This document shows positions 11,601 through 22,872 of a stretch of DNA of 64,000 nt, one piece after another. The translations under genes were made by a program, and so were the position numbers. The notes under the pieces were generated by a model. It had not been told where the DNA came from. It made no database searches and was given only the letters and a program-made list of their open reading frames with translations. How positions within the stretch are numbered: position 1 is the first letter of the stretch; every line of letters starts with the position of its first letter. The stretch comes from Zoroaster sp. YZ-2022 (lineage: Eukaryota > Echinodermata > Asteroidea > Forcipulatida > Zoroasteridae), in contig CM055822.1 of assembly GCA_029582265.1 (NCBI GenBank), positions 39,076,679 through 39,140,678 on the forward strand, read 5' to 3'.

Positions 11601-11896
11601 AATCTCAAACGCCTTTGCACATTCTGTTGTCCACTGGAACAAGGCATTTTACAGGTTAGGTTGGTTTAAAAGGTTCAGCAGTTTTACTGAAATCTGTTAT
11701 GTAACGTCTGTAATAACCAACAAAACCTACAAAAGCTCTAACCTCAGAGACATTCCGAGGTACTGGGTATTCTTTCATGACAATGAGTTTGGCTGGATCT
11801 GTGGCAACACCGTTTTGACTAATAATGTGTCCTAGATAATTGATTTTATCCCATGCAAATGAACATTTTTTTGGCTTTAGCTTGAGATTAGCGTTC

Positions 11897-12506
11897 CTAA
11901 ATTTCTGAAATACCTGTTGGAGGTGTAATAATATGTTCTTGGAAAGTGTTACTATAAATGATTATGTCATCCAAGTAAACTAAACAAAATTTCCAATGTA
12001 AACCTCGTAAGACTTCATACATAGTTCTTTGAAACGTACTAGGTGCATTATGTAATCCAAAAGGTAGAACATTGAATTCGTATAGTCCATCTTGTGTAAT
12101 AAAGGCAGTTTTCTTCTTGGAATCTTTATCTGAGCCTGTTGCCAGTAGCCTGATGCCATATCTAGTTGAGAAATATGCGGGTTTAGTCATACCCAGGTTG
12201 TCAAATGTATCCGAAATATTGGGTAAAGGAAAATTGTCTCTCTCTGTGATTTGGTTCTCCAGAGCTCTGAAATCTATACTCTCCTGTTTTCTTCTTAACC
12301 ATTACCACCGGACTTGAAAATGGCGAAGTTGATTCTGAAATATTACCATCATTTAACATCTTGTTAACGTGTTCTCTAATGGTCTTCTGTAAATTAGGCG
12401 AGTGCCTATAAGGACGAGCTCTAACAGGACAGTTATTACCAGTATTAATTCTATGTTGAACTTTTGTCATAAAATCCACGAGGGCTATTTTTGGTTTCGA
12501 AGACAC
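11897..12506 (-). pseudogene. Gypsy reverse transcriptase, frameshifted
   Basis: The N-terminal finger region is in 12506-12201 (FSSPVVMVKKKTGEYRF) and the palm in 12190-11897, with FGLHNAPSTFQ and the catalytic box LVYLDDIIIYS intact. At least two frame changes lie between about 12140 and 12270, so no full polymerase can be read. The LDD aspartates are preserved, so decay is by indels rather than active-site loss. Confidence 0.92.
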
Positions 12507-13199
12507 CCTGCATAATTATCAATTAAAGATTCAAGTTGTTGCCGTTGAATAGGCTCTAAGCGAGTTGGTGAGATATTAATTTTATCTAGTATCTTATCGA
12601 GTGTCAAATGAAACAGATTCTGTTCTGAAACATTTATGTCACCTTTAGTATCAATATCATTGCAAAATTAGCCATAACCCAGACATCGCTGGACAATGGT
12701 GAACGTACTTTCACTTTAGTACGAGGAAAATATGGTTTATTGGATTTACAGATGGATTAAAATGTTGGTTACATCTGAACCAGGTTCGTCTATCATGAGA
12801 TAGTGTTAGCTACTACAAGTCCAATACTTTATGTTACGTCCTCCATGACAATGACCTATTATTCAGTCAGGCAGGAATTTTAATACTTACTTTACAGACC
12901 GATTGAATGTGGAGGATGGTGATTTTATCTGTGGTACGCAACTGGCTTTTCTTACGAATACAAAGTTTGGATCTGCCAAAATCAATAGATACCTTTTGAG
13001 CGTCAAGAAATTCAGAACCGGCGATAATCTTTTGATGCAGTTTACTTGCGATAAAATAATTTTCAATGAATCTGGAAGTTAAAATGTAAATTGGTACATT
13101 TAGATATCCTACAATAGCTATGTTACCTCCATTAGCTGTTGTTGCATGGTGAGTAGTTTCATTAACCGTAATTGTTTAAAGACAGGGTTTTCCTAGAAC

Positions 13200-13260
13200 G
13201 ATTCTGAAATAAGATTGCTAGTTGCACCTGTATCAATAAGACAATTCAGAGTCTCTTCAC
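13200..13260 (-). pseudogene. Gypsy aspartic protease active-site segment
   Basis: The minus strand reads LIDTGATS at about 13242-13219, the D-T/S-G-A catalytic loop of retroviral-type proteases. Flanking protease sequence is broken by frameshifts and could not be followed as one frame. Confidence 0.8.
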
Positions 13261-13371
13261 CTATGGTAACAGGAATCATACTACGTTTATCAAACCAATC
13301 TCAATGGGATGTTCTGTTTGGTTCTGAGCCATCTACAATGATCCCCAATTTGTCAGTAGACGGCATAACTA

Positions 13372-14120
13372 GTTTAAAGGATAACCATCCTTGTGAAATT
13401 TTGAAAAACAATCGGCTTATGATGACCATATTTCTGACAGCGATTGCAAACACCATTAAATCGTTTAGATGACGACTTATGATTAGTACTTGACCGTTTA
13501 CCCTGATAATTTCTATATTTTGATGTTTGATTCGAATTTATTGGTGGTCTCAAACTTATTGACTTGGATTCCAGTTGCTCAAGTTTTCCAGGCACTCATT
13601 TCACCATAGGGTTTTGTTCTATGGTGTTAATTTTCTGTTGGGGTGTTGAAATTTTTCTCAACACTTTCACCAAGTCGGGCATATTTATAGCGTCTGTCAT
13701 GTTTACAGGCTCTTTTGAGACAACAAATGCCCTAAGTGATGGTCTAGACCACGAACAAATCTGGCTAATTGCTCGTTTTCTGAGCGGTGCAGTTGTCTAC
13801 TTAAGTGAACAATCTCAGTAAAGTATAAATCTAAAGATTCATTTTCACCTTGTTGACGTTCTGCTGCTGGCTTCTCGTATCCACCTAACATTCGTACCTT
13901 CAAAAACTGATCTGAGAGCACAAACAACTTTACTATAATCTTCTTTTAAGCTATCAGATAAGTCGGCAAACCATAATGCAGCAGGACCTGTTAATCGTAG
14001 ACCTAACGACAGAACTTTCTTGTCATCCAAAATCTCGCAATTTGCATAATTCTCAAATCTACTTAAAAAAAAGATCAAGGTCTTCAGTTCCTGAATATGT
14101 GTCCTTAAAATTACATTCAT
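13372..14120 (-). pseudogene. Gypsy gag with zinc knuckle, three frame segments
   Basis: Read in three successive frames (14120-13845, 13927-13703, 13595-13374) the region gives a capsid-like segment (LTGPAALWFADL, then LSDQFLKVRMLGGYEK and LARFVRGLDHHL) and a nucleocapsid CCHC knuckle beginning CNRCQKYGHHK. The last cysteine of the knuckle is out of frame because of a one-base change near 13400. Gag packages the RNA and forms the particle in this family. Confidence 0.85.
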
Positions 14121-14316
14121 ATTTACTTGCCATCATGTGAAAGTTGGTGTACAAACAACTACAAAATATAACAATAATACAATAAACTTACGCTTGGGGA
14201 TAGAACTACAACAACATATAATACAATAACAAACTTATTTACATACCTCAGCTCAACCCCATAGCGGTTCTGTGTCCTCACATGTCCTCACACCATGTCG
14301 TGCAGTCGCGACGTTG

Positions 14317-14334
14317 GGTCCGGATCTTCCACCA
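14317..14334 (-). promoter_or_regulatory. Primer-binding site
   Basis: Two bases after the 5' LTR the minus strand reads TGGTGGAAGATCCGGACC, starting with the TGG that pairs with a tRNA CCA end. The tRNA species could not be assigned from memory. Confidence 0.75.
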
Positions 14335-14336
14335 TA

Positions 14337-14689
14337 TGTTATGGGTGTTGTTTAGTTTTAGTCATAACGGCTGCCACACCCATCGGGGATCGACACAACA
14401 GACAAAATGGAATAGCCAATTTAAACGGTGTCTTCTCAATCTACAACTTAGTATTTATTAACATCAATAACATGTTATACGGTAAATAGGAATCCAAATA
14501 TTACAGTAGTCTAAATGAGCCCGACGGCACGGTTGAGGGACACAGACCTTCGAGACTCGGACCTCACCCTTTTATAGGGTTCTATAAAATAGGTGTTACA
14601 TAACATAAAATAGGTGTTACCATTATAACTTGCATTCCAAACCTCAAGAGCCGAGACAGGAATGCGAACAATGAGGTAGTGGCATAACA
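14337..14689 (-). repeat. 5' LTR of the gypsy element
   Basis: Begins TGTTATGGGTG and ends GGCATAACA on the plus strand, matching 7698-8057. It is the 5' LTR for minus-strand transcription and would contain the promoter. GTAC at 14690-14693 is the right target-site copy. Confidence 0.95.
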
Positions 14690-16081
14690 GTACAGAAACA
14701 GTGTTTTCAAGATGGCTTATTCTACCGTCTGTAACGTTAGGCCTAGTAATTGCTGGTTCTAACACACGAGAGTTTTTACATTTGCGGTGATTTCATCGTT
14801 CAGAAAGTGAAATAGAGAGGACTCTTTTTCTTGATCTAATCTGCTAATGCAGTAAGGATGTTTTACACAAGGTATAGTTGAGTTTTGCACAACACTCTAC
14901 GGGCACCAATTGCTGATATACAGTTTCAGTAACGTTTATGTTGTCATGTTTATGTTGTCATGTTTATGTTGTCAAAGTCTATTTCACTAAAATTCTATCA
15001 ACGAAGAAACACAAACGGCAATAGAAACATTTTGGATTAGAATAGAATTAATTTAGGGATATATGCTTACGATCAGCCAATGAGGTAAAAAAATGTTTAA
15101 CTACGTCTAACGTTACTCGTTAGGGTACATGCATGTTCATTGGGCCTAAAGGCCTAGTATTAACGTTAGGCCTATTAAAAAAAAAATCAAAAAGGTCAGC
15201 TTAGTCTAGAGTTAGACAAACATGAAAATAGGGCTGCACTGTAGCTACGATTAATCGCATAATTCAAATGGTTGTTGACATTGTAATATTAAAATTTATT
15301 TCCATGTCTTTGGCATGATTAACTTATTAAGCTCTATATTATTATTACAACTTTAGTATTTAACATTGAAGGTACATGTATGATCATTGGCAGGATTGAT
15401 TAATGGAATAATGCATTCATTCCAATCATCTAGATTTCAAAATACACATAAAACTAACCTGTGAAAATTTCATCAAACCGGTGTTCACGTTTTCGAGAGC
15501 ACAGCGAATGACGGTTTCTATTTTATCAGTAATTTTGTGATATTCATATTGTGTTCATTTCGAGTGTTGCAGGGGGATTGGTACAAGTTTCACCTTTGGG
15601 CTTTGTAAACATTCAGCTTTCAGATTGAAACTTATCCAGATTTTTTGTTTACCAAAGCTATATCATGATACATGTACCTTTAATGTACAATTTACTACAA
15701 GTCTCGAAGCTTTGGCAAATTGATCAGTTTATGGAAAGTGTTCAGACAAGTCAAATAAGTATGGCAGAGTTCCATCTTCCACATTATTTATTGATTTTAA
15801 TCTGGTGATCTTTTATTTTTCTTGAATTGTGCAGTGCGGAGTGATTTGGTATCAAGTTGCAAGGTAAAGTGCAGCCTGCAACTAGAAAACATCAACCGAG
15901 CTTTTGTTTATGTACATACTGATATAAATGTAAAGTGTCTCAATTGATTCACCCAAATGAATCTATGTTGCAATATCAAGCCACGGCAATTGCTGTGAGT
16001 GCCATGGGTCATTTTGGGGCCTGGGTGTACTTTTTCATGTTTCTAAAATATAAATATAAAGATCGTCCCCTTCTTGAGGCC
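14690..16081. other. Spacer between the gypsy element and the Polinton
   Basis: No gene is recognised. A 14-bp unit (GTTTATGTTGTCAT) is repeated three times at about 14934-14975. A 61-codon frame at 15935-16120 crosses the Polinton boundary and is not supported by similarity. Confidence 0.5.
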
Positions 16082-16339
16082 AGTAGTATGTCAGATGGGG
16101 TCCTGGCGCACCTACTTTAAAAATGGTTTTAGGGGAATTCCCAGGATGGGGCATTATTTTAGGGCCGTGACGTCATGAAAGTATTGATGACGTCACAAAA
16201 TAGATTTAGGTGTTACCGCCGGTTTTAAAAAACGATACTTATAAAATGAGATAAGAAATGAAAAAACTAAAATATTATCTTGTTTAATAATAAAGATGAC
16301 GACGAAATATTTATCGAAATACACATTACCAGAATTGAA
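16082..16339. repeat. Polinton left terminal inverted repeat
   Basis: Aligns over about 258 bp with the reverse complement of 32284-32557, with small indels, including the blocks CTGGCGCACCTACT, GTGACGTCATGAAAGTATTG, ACCGCCGGTTTTAAAA and GATGACGACGAAATATTTAT. The indels indicate age. Confidence 0.95.
16167..16196. promoter_or_regulatory. Paired inverted CRE sites in the left Polinton TIR
   Basis: GTGACGTCAT (16167-16176) and ATGACGTCAC (16187-16196) form a 10-bp-arm inverted repeat around ten bases. Each arm contains TGACGTCA, the consensus CREB/ATF site. The same pair is at 32430-32459. Function as a promoter or transposase site is inferred. Confidence 0.6.
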
Positions 16340-16849
16340 AGAGTTTGGTGCGAGAACACATTGGTCGAATAATTCTTGTGCAAAACAACAAGAATAAAAT
16401 AAACAAACGCAGTTATTACAACGCGGTGAAAAATATTTAAAACGACAAAACAAAAGCCATTATATAAATTAAATTTAAAGGTGAATTGAGAGTATGGTTG
16501 AAGAATATAAATATTCTAAACACGGCTCTGGGAAAAAGCGCAGTTGATAAAAGACTACATCGCCTCTATTAAGGTTTCACAACCGAGAAGAAGAGTTGAG
16601 ATTTAAACCTCCCTATTAGCGGTGGTAAATATTTACGCGAACGAATAATGGTCGTTCCGCTGAGTCATAGTAAAGAAAAAGATTTAAATATATTTTGCGA
16701 GCGGTAAACCAAAGATTATCGCTAAGTTGGCTTTAGACTTGAAAGATTTTAAATCATTCAAGTTTATGATATTTATACGAGTTAAAATTACATAAAAGAA
16801 ATTAGACGGCGCGATCAATTTTGCCGGAACCAAGTTTTCATAATACGTT

Positions 16850-19800
16850 GAACAGAATTGTTTTATTGAATTTAGATGATATCGAAAACATATTCGATAC
16901 TGTTTTTCACAAATTCAAGAGGCTTTAGAAAAATGGACTCAAAGGGCAGCGGATGGGAAATAGAGTAGAATTATTGATATGAGATCTCACTATCGCGAAA
17001 TATCAACCTCTAAAAGGTGGTAGTTATATCAGAACCATGCGACTACATTAAAAATAAAAAGCGTGCATCAACGTAAAAAACAAAAGACGACGATTGTTTG
17101 CGGTGGGCTCTTTCGCAGCGCTCTTTTTCCCCACGAAAAGGATGGTGATAGAAGACGAGTAAATACCCGATTGAAGATGGTTTAAAATTTTAATAATATC
17201 GATGCCCCTGCTTAATCAGCCAAATAAAAAAGTAGAGAAACAAAACAATATAGCGATAAATGTTTTGGTTGCGAATCAAGAAACGATTCTAGTTTACAAA
17301 CTTAGTGATCAACCAGCAGGAGCTGGATCACTGCATAAATTATTATTGATTAACGATGAAGAAGCTAGATCTCACTACGTTTTGGGATAAAAGATGTTGA
17401 ACAAATTACTTTACGATCAAACGAATCACAAAGAACGTAAACATTTTGTTTGAGATGTTTGGCAGGCTTTTTCAGCAAAAACGTATCTCGAAAATCACGT
17501 AAAATGTGCAAGGGAATTAACGACAGACCGACGACAGTCGTGATGCCGAAACAGGGTAAAAAGCTTGATACGGTTAAATTTATAAATTTTCATAACAAAG
17601 ATGCGAGTTCCTTTCGTAATATACGCCGACCTTTGAAAGTACTTATTAAAAAATGTTGTAGATGTAAACTCTACGAGTACTACGAGACTACAAGAACACG
17701 TCGTTTGCGGTTATTCGCACGTCGTCGTTCGTTGTATTGACGGTAAAACTAGCTCCTGTTGTATACAGAGGAGAAGATGCGGCTGAACACTTTTAATTGA
17801 ATTAGAAAAAGAAGAAGAAAAGATTAATATGGTATTTAAAATCCATCAAAATTAAAACATGACTGAAGCATGTAGAAATTACAACTCTGCTAGCGAGTGT
17901 TGGATATGTGCGAAAAGACATTTTTGAAAGGTATAGAAAAAGAAAGCGCGACAGGGTACGCGATCATTGTCACATTACCGGAAAATATAGAGGAGCTGCG
18001 CATAATTGTTGTAATTTAAAACTAAGTTTAAAAACCAGACAGAACTTTTATTCCGGTTGTATTTCATAATTTGCGAGGCTATGACTCACATCTCATTATG
18101 CAAGCTGCGCACAAAACGCGAGAAATTTAACGTGTATCGCAAACAATATCGAAAAGTATATTTCTTTAGTATCGGACAATTACGATTTATCGACAGCGCT
18201 CAATTTTTACCGGCTTCTGCTAGACAAACTCGTAAAATCAAACAGTTCTTTTCCGATCACAACTAAACTCGAACCACAGATTTGAGAAAATTTTAATCTT
18301 ATTAAAAAGGGGGTGTTATTTATCCTTACTACGAGTACATGGATAGTTTTGAGCGCTTCCAAAGAATCTCTCTTCCTCCCGCAAGCGTGTCTTCCCCTCC
18401 GCGTTGCCCACAGCTAGTTTGAACTATCAACACATTACCACTCTCAATACGAGCATGCAAGAACGTTTACAACGTGTTCGATTGTAACGATCTAGGAGAC
18501 TATCGCCGACAATTTATACATTACGTACCGATACTTGTTTAGCTTGGCGGACGTATTTGAAGATTTTCGCGCTACTTGCGTTGTAAACAATCACAGTTTA
18601 GATCCGGCTAATTATTATACTAGTCCAGGATTGAGTTGGGACGCTTTATTATTCGAAAAAAACTTTAGAATTGCTCACGGATATCGACATGCATTTGTTA
18701 CGGAGAGAGGTACGCGTGGAGGGAACGTGTATGGCGAGTAAAACGACCGTTAAAGCGAATAATGTTTCTACTTCGAAGACTACGACGAAAATATTCCATC
18801 GAGTTACATTAATGGTTTGGATTGGCTGATTGCATGGCATGCGATGAGCCGTCCTTACCGACGGCACTCCTATGGATGACACTGAGTAAACAAACCTGAG
18901 ATCGAGGATTAAAGTTGAAACAAAGGATGTATTTAGAAGTCGATTTTACAATATCCAACTATTTACACGATCACGATGCAGTTTCCACTCGCGCCAGAAT
19001 CATTAACAGTGCCGAAAGTTAGACGACGAGGACTATCAAAGAATTTATCAAAAAGACGAGCAGGTTCCAAACGTCGCAAATTGTCCAAATTTATATTGAA
19101 AAACTACGTAGCCTATTATCGTAATTTCATAATTAGACGAAAAATTCTGACAAAGCTGACTAAAATCATCAAGTATTAGAATTTGGATGAAGCACGCTGG
19201 ATGGAACCACATTGATAAGTTGATCAATCTCGAAAAACTCGCGATTTGTTGACGGGAAAAGACTTGCTAAACTGAAGTGAATAATTCAGTTTTGGAAAAC
19301 GATGAAAATGTAATGAAAACTATCAACGAATTCCATGGCAACGATGAAAAAGCGGAAAATCAAATCTAAGTCCTTATCGGAAACCAAATTCAGGAGAGGT
19401 TAGATTTTTATAACGAATTAGTAGCGATTCGTTGCACAAAATAAAACTCTTGTTCTCAACCGCCTAGTTTACGTGGTGTGAATGAGTGTACTGGATTTAT
19501 CCTAAACATTTAATGTATGATTTTATTACAACCAAATTAAAGAAAAATACGGAGAGGTGTGGAGTTGGTATACACGGATAATACAGACAGTTTGTTGTTA
19601 AATTAAACTGAAGATTGTTTATAAAGATATTGAAAAAGATGCGCATTTAGTAAGTGATTTAAAATTATAACAACAATATCGTGGTTTTCTGAAGAAAAAT
19701 AAAAGGGTGACGGTAAAATGAAATGACGAGACTTTGCAACTCTATCTCCGAAGTTGTTTGCTTAAGACCCAAATGTATTTTGATACTTTATCGGACGAAA

Positions 19801-20040
19801 ACAACAAGAAAAAGCCAGCGAGCTAAAAACGTTTTAGAACAATGGTATTAAACACGACCGATATAAACGTTTTGACGTTGAAACACTTCATCACCCTATG
19901 AATTTTACCAGGCTGAAAAACATCGACTATGCCAACCGAACAGAAATAAAATATCGCTATCACCTTGGTATCGAAGAGATGCCATTTCGAAAACGGTGAA
20001 GGATACTTCACGCTGATGGCTTCGTCATTACAGTCTTAAC
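16850..20040 (+). pseudogene. Polinton family B DNA polymerase (protein-primed), decayed
   Basis: Successive frames match the Polinton polymerase from N- to C-terminus. Landmarks: FNNIDAP and INDEE near 17195-17370; the zinc-finger-like CLAGFF...MCKG segment at 17454-17520; VRDHCHITGKYRGAAHNCC near 17955-18015; FHNLRGYDSH of the exonuclease near 18064; LADVFEDF...DPANYYTSPGLSWDAL at 18541-18645; LDWLIAWHAMS near 18823 (palm motif region); PLAPESLTVPK at 18982; a TD-x-TDS motif C near 19573, which has one extra residue between its aspartates; and an ISLSPW C-terminal block near 19950. More than a dozen stops and frame changes break it. Confidence 0.88.
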
Positions 20041-22605
20041 GTTTGACCGCAACTACTATACCAATTGTAACTATTGTGTGAGATTACGATCGCCGACTAC
20101 AACGCCAGTTTAGGTGGTGGATTTTCTGTGGTCTCGAGGAATAATTTGTAATCTTCTTTCATAAACTACGAGCGGACCACGTCCGGCGTAATACAAGATG
20201 GCTGATTCGCAATTTTACGGTTTTAGATATTCTATAAATTTCCACATTCCATAGGATCTGTGGCGCGGCAATCTCTGGTATCTTTTCAGCTTCTGCTACC
20301 GCATAAATATCGAAACTAAACTGTTGTTTGGGATTCTTTTTCATTCTTGCTGGCAGTCTGCTGGTGAGGTTGGATTCTTGCCTGACGCCGCGTGCAATTT
20401 AACCGCGCCTTTTAGTTTCACCACCAGTCGCGTCGTCCTTGCGCTGTTTAACGCTTTTACGCCGACCAGGAGTGTACCTTTAACCCATCTTTCGCTCGGT
20501 CGGTCGCTATTTCGCGCGGTATTGATGCGCAAAAATAATCTTACTCAAAGTTTTATTAAATCGCCCACTATACCAGCCCAGATTACCAGCCCCACTTCTT
20601 TGTATTACAACACTGGCGTTTACTCATCACGTTGACGCTACTATGAATTCTTTTTCCAGGATCGACTTTTATACTCGAAGGAAGACAACATAAAGAATCG
20701 TTTATAAATTTTCAAACGCGTCAACTTATGCAGTCGTTTTATCGTTAATGGTTGTGGCTTTAAACCACTGTCATCGATGACGCCATAACGCGTACTTGTA
20801 TTGCCTTTCACCTTTACCGCCACCAACCGTGTCGCGGAAGAAAATAGTAAACCGCTGATGAACCCTTTGACCGGTTTTTCTGAGCCAGTAATGCTATTTG
20901 ATGGTTGGTCTGGAATATATTTAGATAGGGCAACAATTTGCCACAGCGCTTGCTTTCTTTATCCCACCTGTCGAACTGTTTTACATTTATTTAGTTTCTT
21001 TAGATAATTTATTAATTGCATCTAGACCTTTAATACCGCGGACTATACAAGTTTGAAAGTTCGGCTCATTCATTTAATGTTGTACAACATTTTAACTTCA
21101 TTAGTATTTTTAGCATGACGAATCTGGTAAAATCCTGTTTAACCAACCATTTGAGTTCCACCGGCTAACGCGACCGGTCGCCAGAGTTTTAACCCGTCTT
21201 TATACTAAACTTCCTAAGTTGGCTATTCTCGCCGCTTAATTACTTTTTACCGACCGCGTTAAGGAAAATTATAAAACCCAAAACGACGTCATGGTATGAA
21301 TCGGCGATCGGTTTCGCTCCACAGCTGGGTACTAAAGACATATTTATAACTGTAAAATATAATATTTTTAAAACTTTATCCCATTCTCAAAACAATGAGT
21401 TCCCTTCGTGGTGGGCGGTAAACGCCAGCGAGTTTAACGGTCTGTTTTAAACGTCGGTTCTCTAACCAGTTTTACCGTCGCGGTTCTGCTCGTTCTGGTT
21501 CTAAACAGCAGTCAAGTTGATACCTAACAGCCAAAACCACAGCTATATAACAGTAACTCGTCCATTGCTCGTCGAGTTGTTTCCTCATAACCTCATTATC
21601 GCGAGACGTTTAACGCTTCTTTTCGATGGGTCATGACAGTTTTTTTCTTTGTTAATTTGGCCAGTCTTTTCCAGCCGCCAACCTCGTTTTGGGTCTTTTT
21701 GCTTATCGCTGTCAATATGGTCTATGCTGAAGCCGTAGTTCCGTTGCACCCTGCCTGTCTGTTTCCACCTTTATTATCTGGCTGGAAGATTCTTTCTTTT
21801 AAATGTTTTGCTGCAAATGAAGCGTGAAGGCTGAGAGGCGCGATCAACATACTGCATTTTGTGTATATTTCATACGCTACGGTAGAGAGCATGCCTGAAA
21901 TGAACGGACTTTCTAACCAAAATTAATTTGCCTCATCATCAACAATTTTGAATTTATGAATTATTGCGAATCATACGATTTGCACTTAATCCACCAGTTT
22001 CAGCGCGTATAGTTATAATGCAGTGCCACCTAAAGACCGAGTGAATATCGCGCTCTAATCTTAGTTTGTTATTGCGTGTGGTGAAGCGCGTCTCGCCTTT
22101 TGCAGACAAAGCTCTCAACATCGCTAACGCTTAGTTCTTTTCCAAAAATGTTTTCGAACCTCCTCCACAAACTGATAAAAGATTTATTTTTTTTGTTTCA
22201 ACGACGATCGTTAGTATTGTTATCGTCCGCGAGTGGCATCCGTGATTTTCGTTTAATAGTTTATGCATTGATTTATTATATTGCATTTTATAGAATAATC
22301 GGTTAACTTATAAAAAACATAGAAAACCACACCAATTTTAGATAACCGATCGGCGTACACGTTAAGACTAAACGTTAGATCTCACTTGTTCAGCAGATAT
22401 ACCGTAAATATATATTTGCATTTTTTCAGTATTATCGCTTTAAAATCAGTACCAGGTTTTTTTTCTTTTCTTTTCGTGCATTGAAAGTTGGCTAAGACTA
22501 CAGGCATAAAATCATTTACCGTTCAGAAGCGGATACACCGTCATAACTTTATCGTTCAACATCTGGCGGCTTGCGTCAGACGGTACATTTATTAAAATAC
22601 GAAAT
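20041..22605. other. Polinton interior, no gene identified
   Basis: Short open frames on both strands, none longer than about 100 codons, none matching a family I can name. Composition resembles decayed coding DNA; a minus-strand frame (20532-20341) and a plus-strand frame (20324-20635) overlap, so at most one can be real. Confidence 0.5.
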
Positions 22606-22872
22606 TACTCATGGGTAACTTGCATGGGTAACCCAGGGTAATTATTAACGACCTGTGAGTAACCTATGAGCAAATTGCTGAGTAACCTGCGAGTAATTGT
22701 TTGTAACCTATGATTCCTAGTGGTAATTGCCTAACCTCCGTGAGAGTAACCTAGCGGCAATTAATAAACAACCCATGGGTAATTGTTAGTGACCCAGTGG
22801 GTAATTACTCAACGACTCATGAGCAACCTGCGAGCAATTACAAGGAGTAACCCGAGAATTGTCAACGACTTA
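22606..22872. repeat. Degenerate ~25-30 bp minisatellite inside the Polinton
   Basis: Irregular repeats of GGTAATTACTAACGACCCATGAGTAACC-like words, each variant built from GTAA, CAACGAC and ATGAGTAACC blocks. About ten degenerate units. It lies between former coding regions and probably arose after the element lost function. Confidence 0.7.

Larger units (their letters stand above)
7698..14689 (-). mobile_element. Ty3/gypsy LTR retrotransposon with chromodomain (6.99 kb, inactivated)
   Basis: Two ~355 bp LTRs (7698-8057 and 14337-14689) begin TGTTAT and end ATAACA; the four bases GTAC flank the element on both sides. Reading on the minus strand the order is LTR, primer-binding site, gag with zinc knuckle, protease, reverse transcriptase, RNase H, integrase, chromodomain, polypurine tract, LTR, the order of chromodomain-bearing Metaviridae-type elements. 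Coding regions carry several frameshifts, an in-frame stop in integrase (about 10431) and a MITE insertion (9131-9674). It is therefore no longer autonomous. LTRs differ by small indels and substitutions, indicating a fairly old insertion. Confidence 0.95.
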
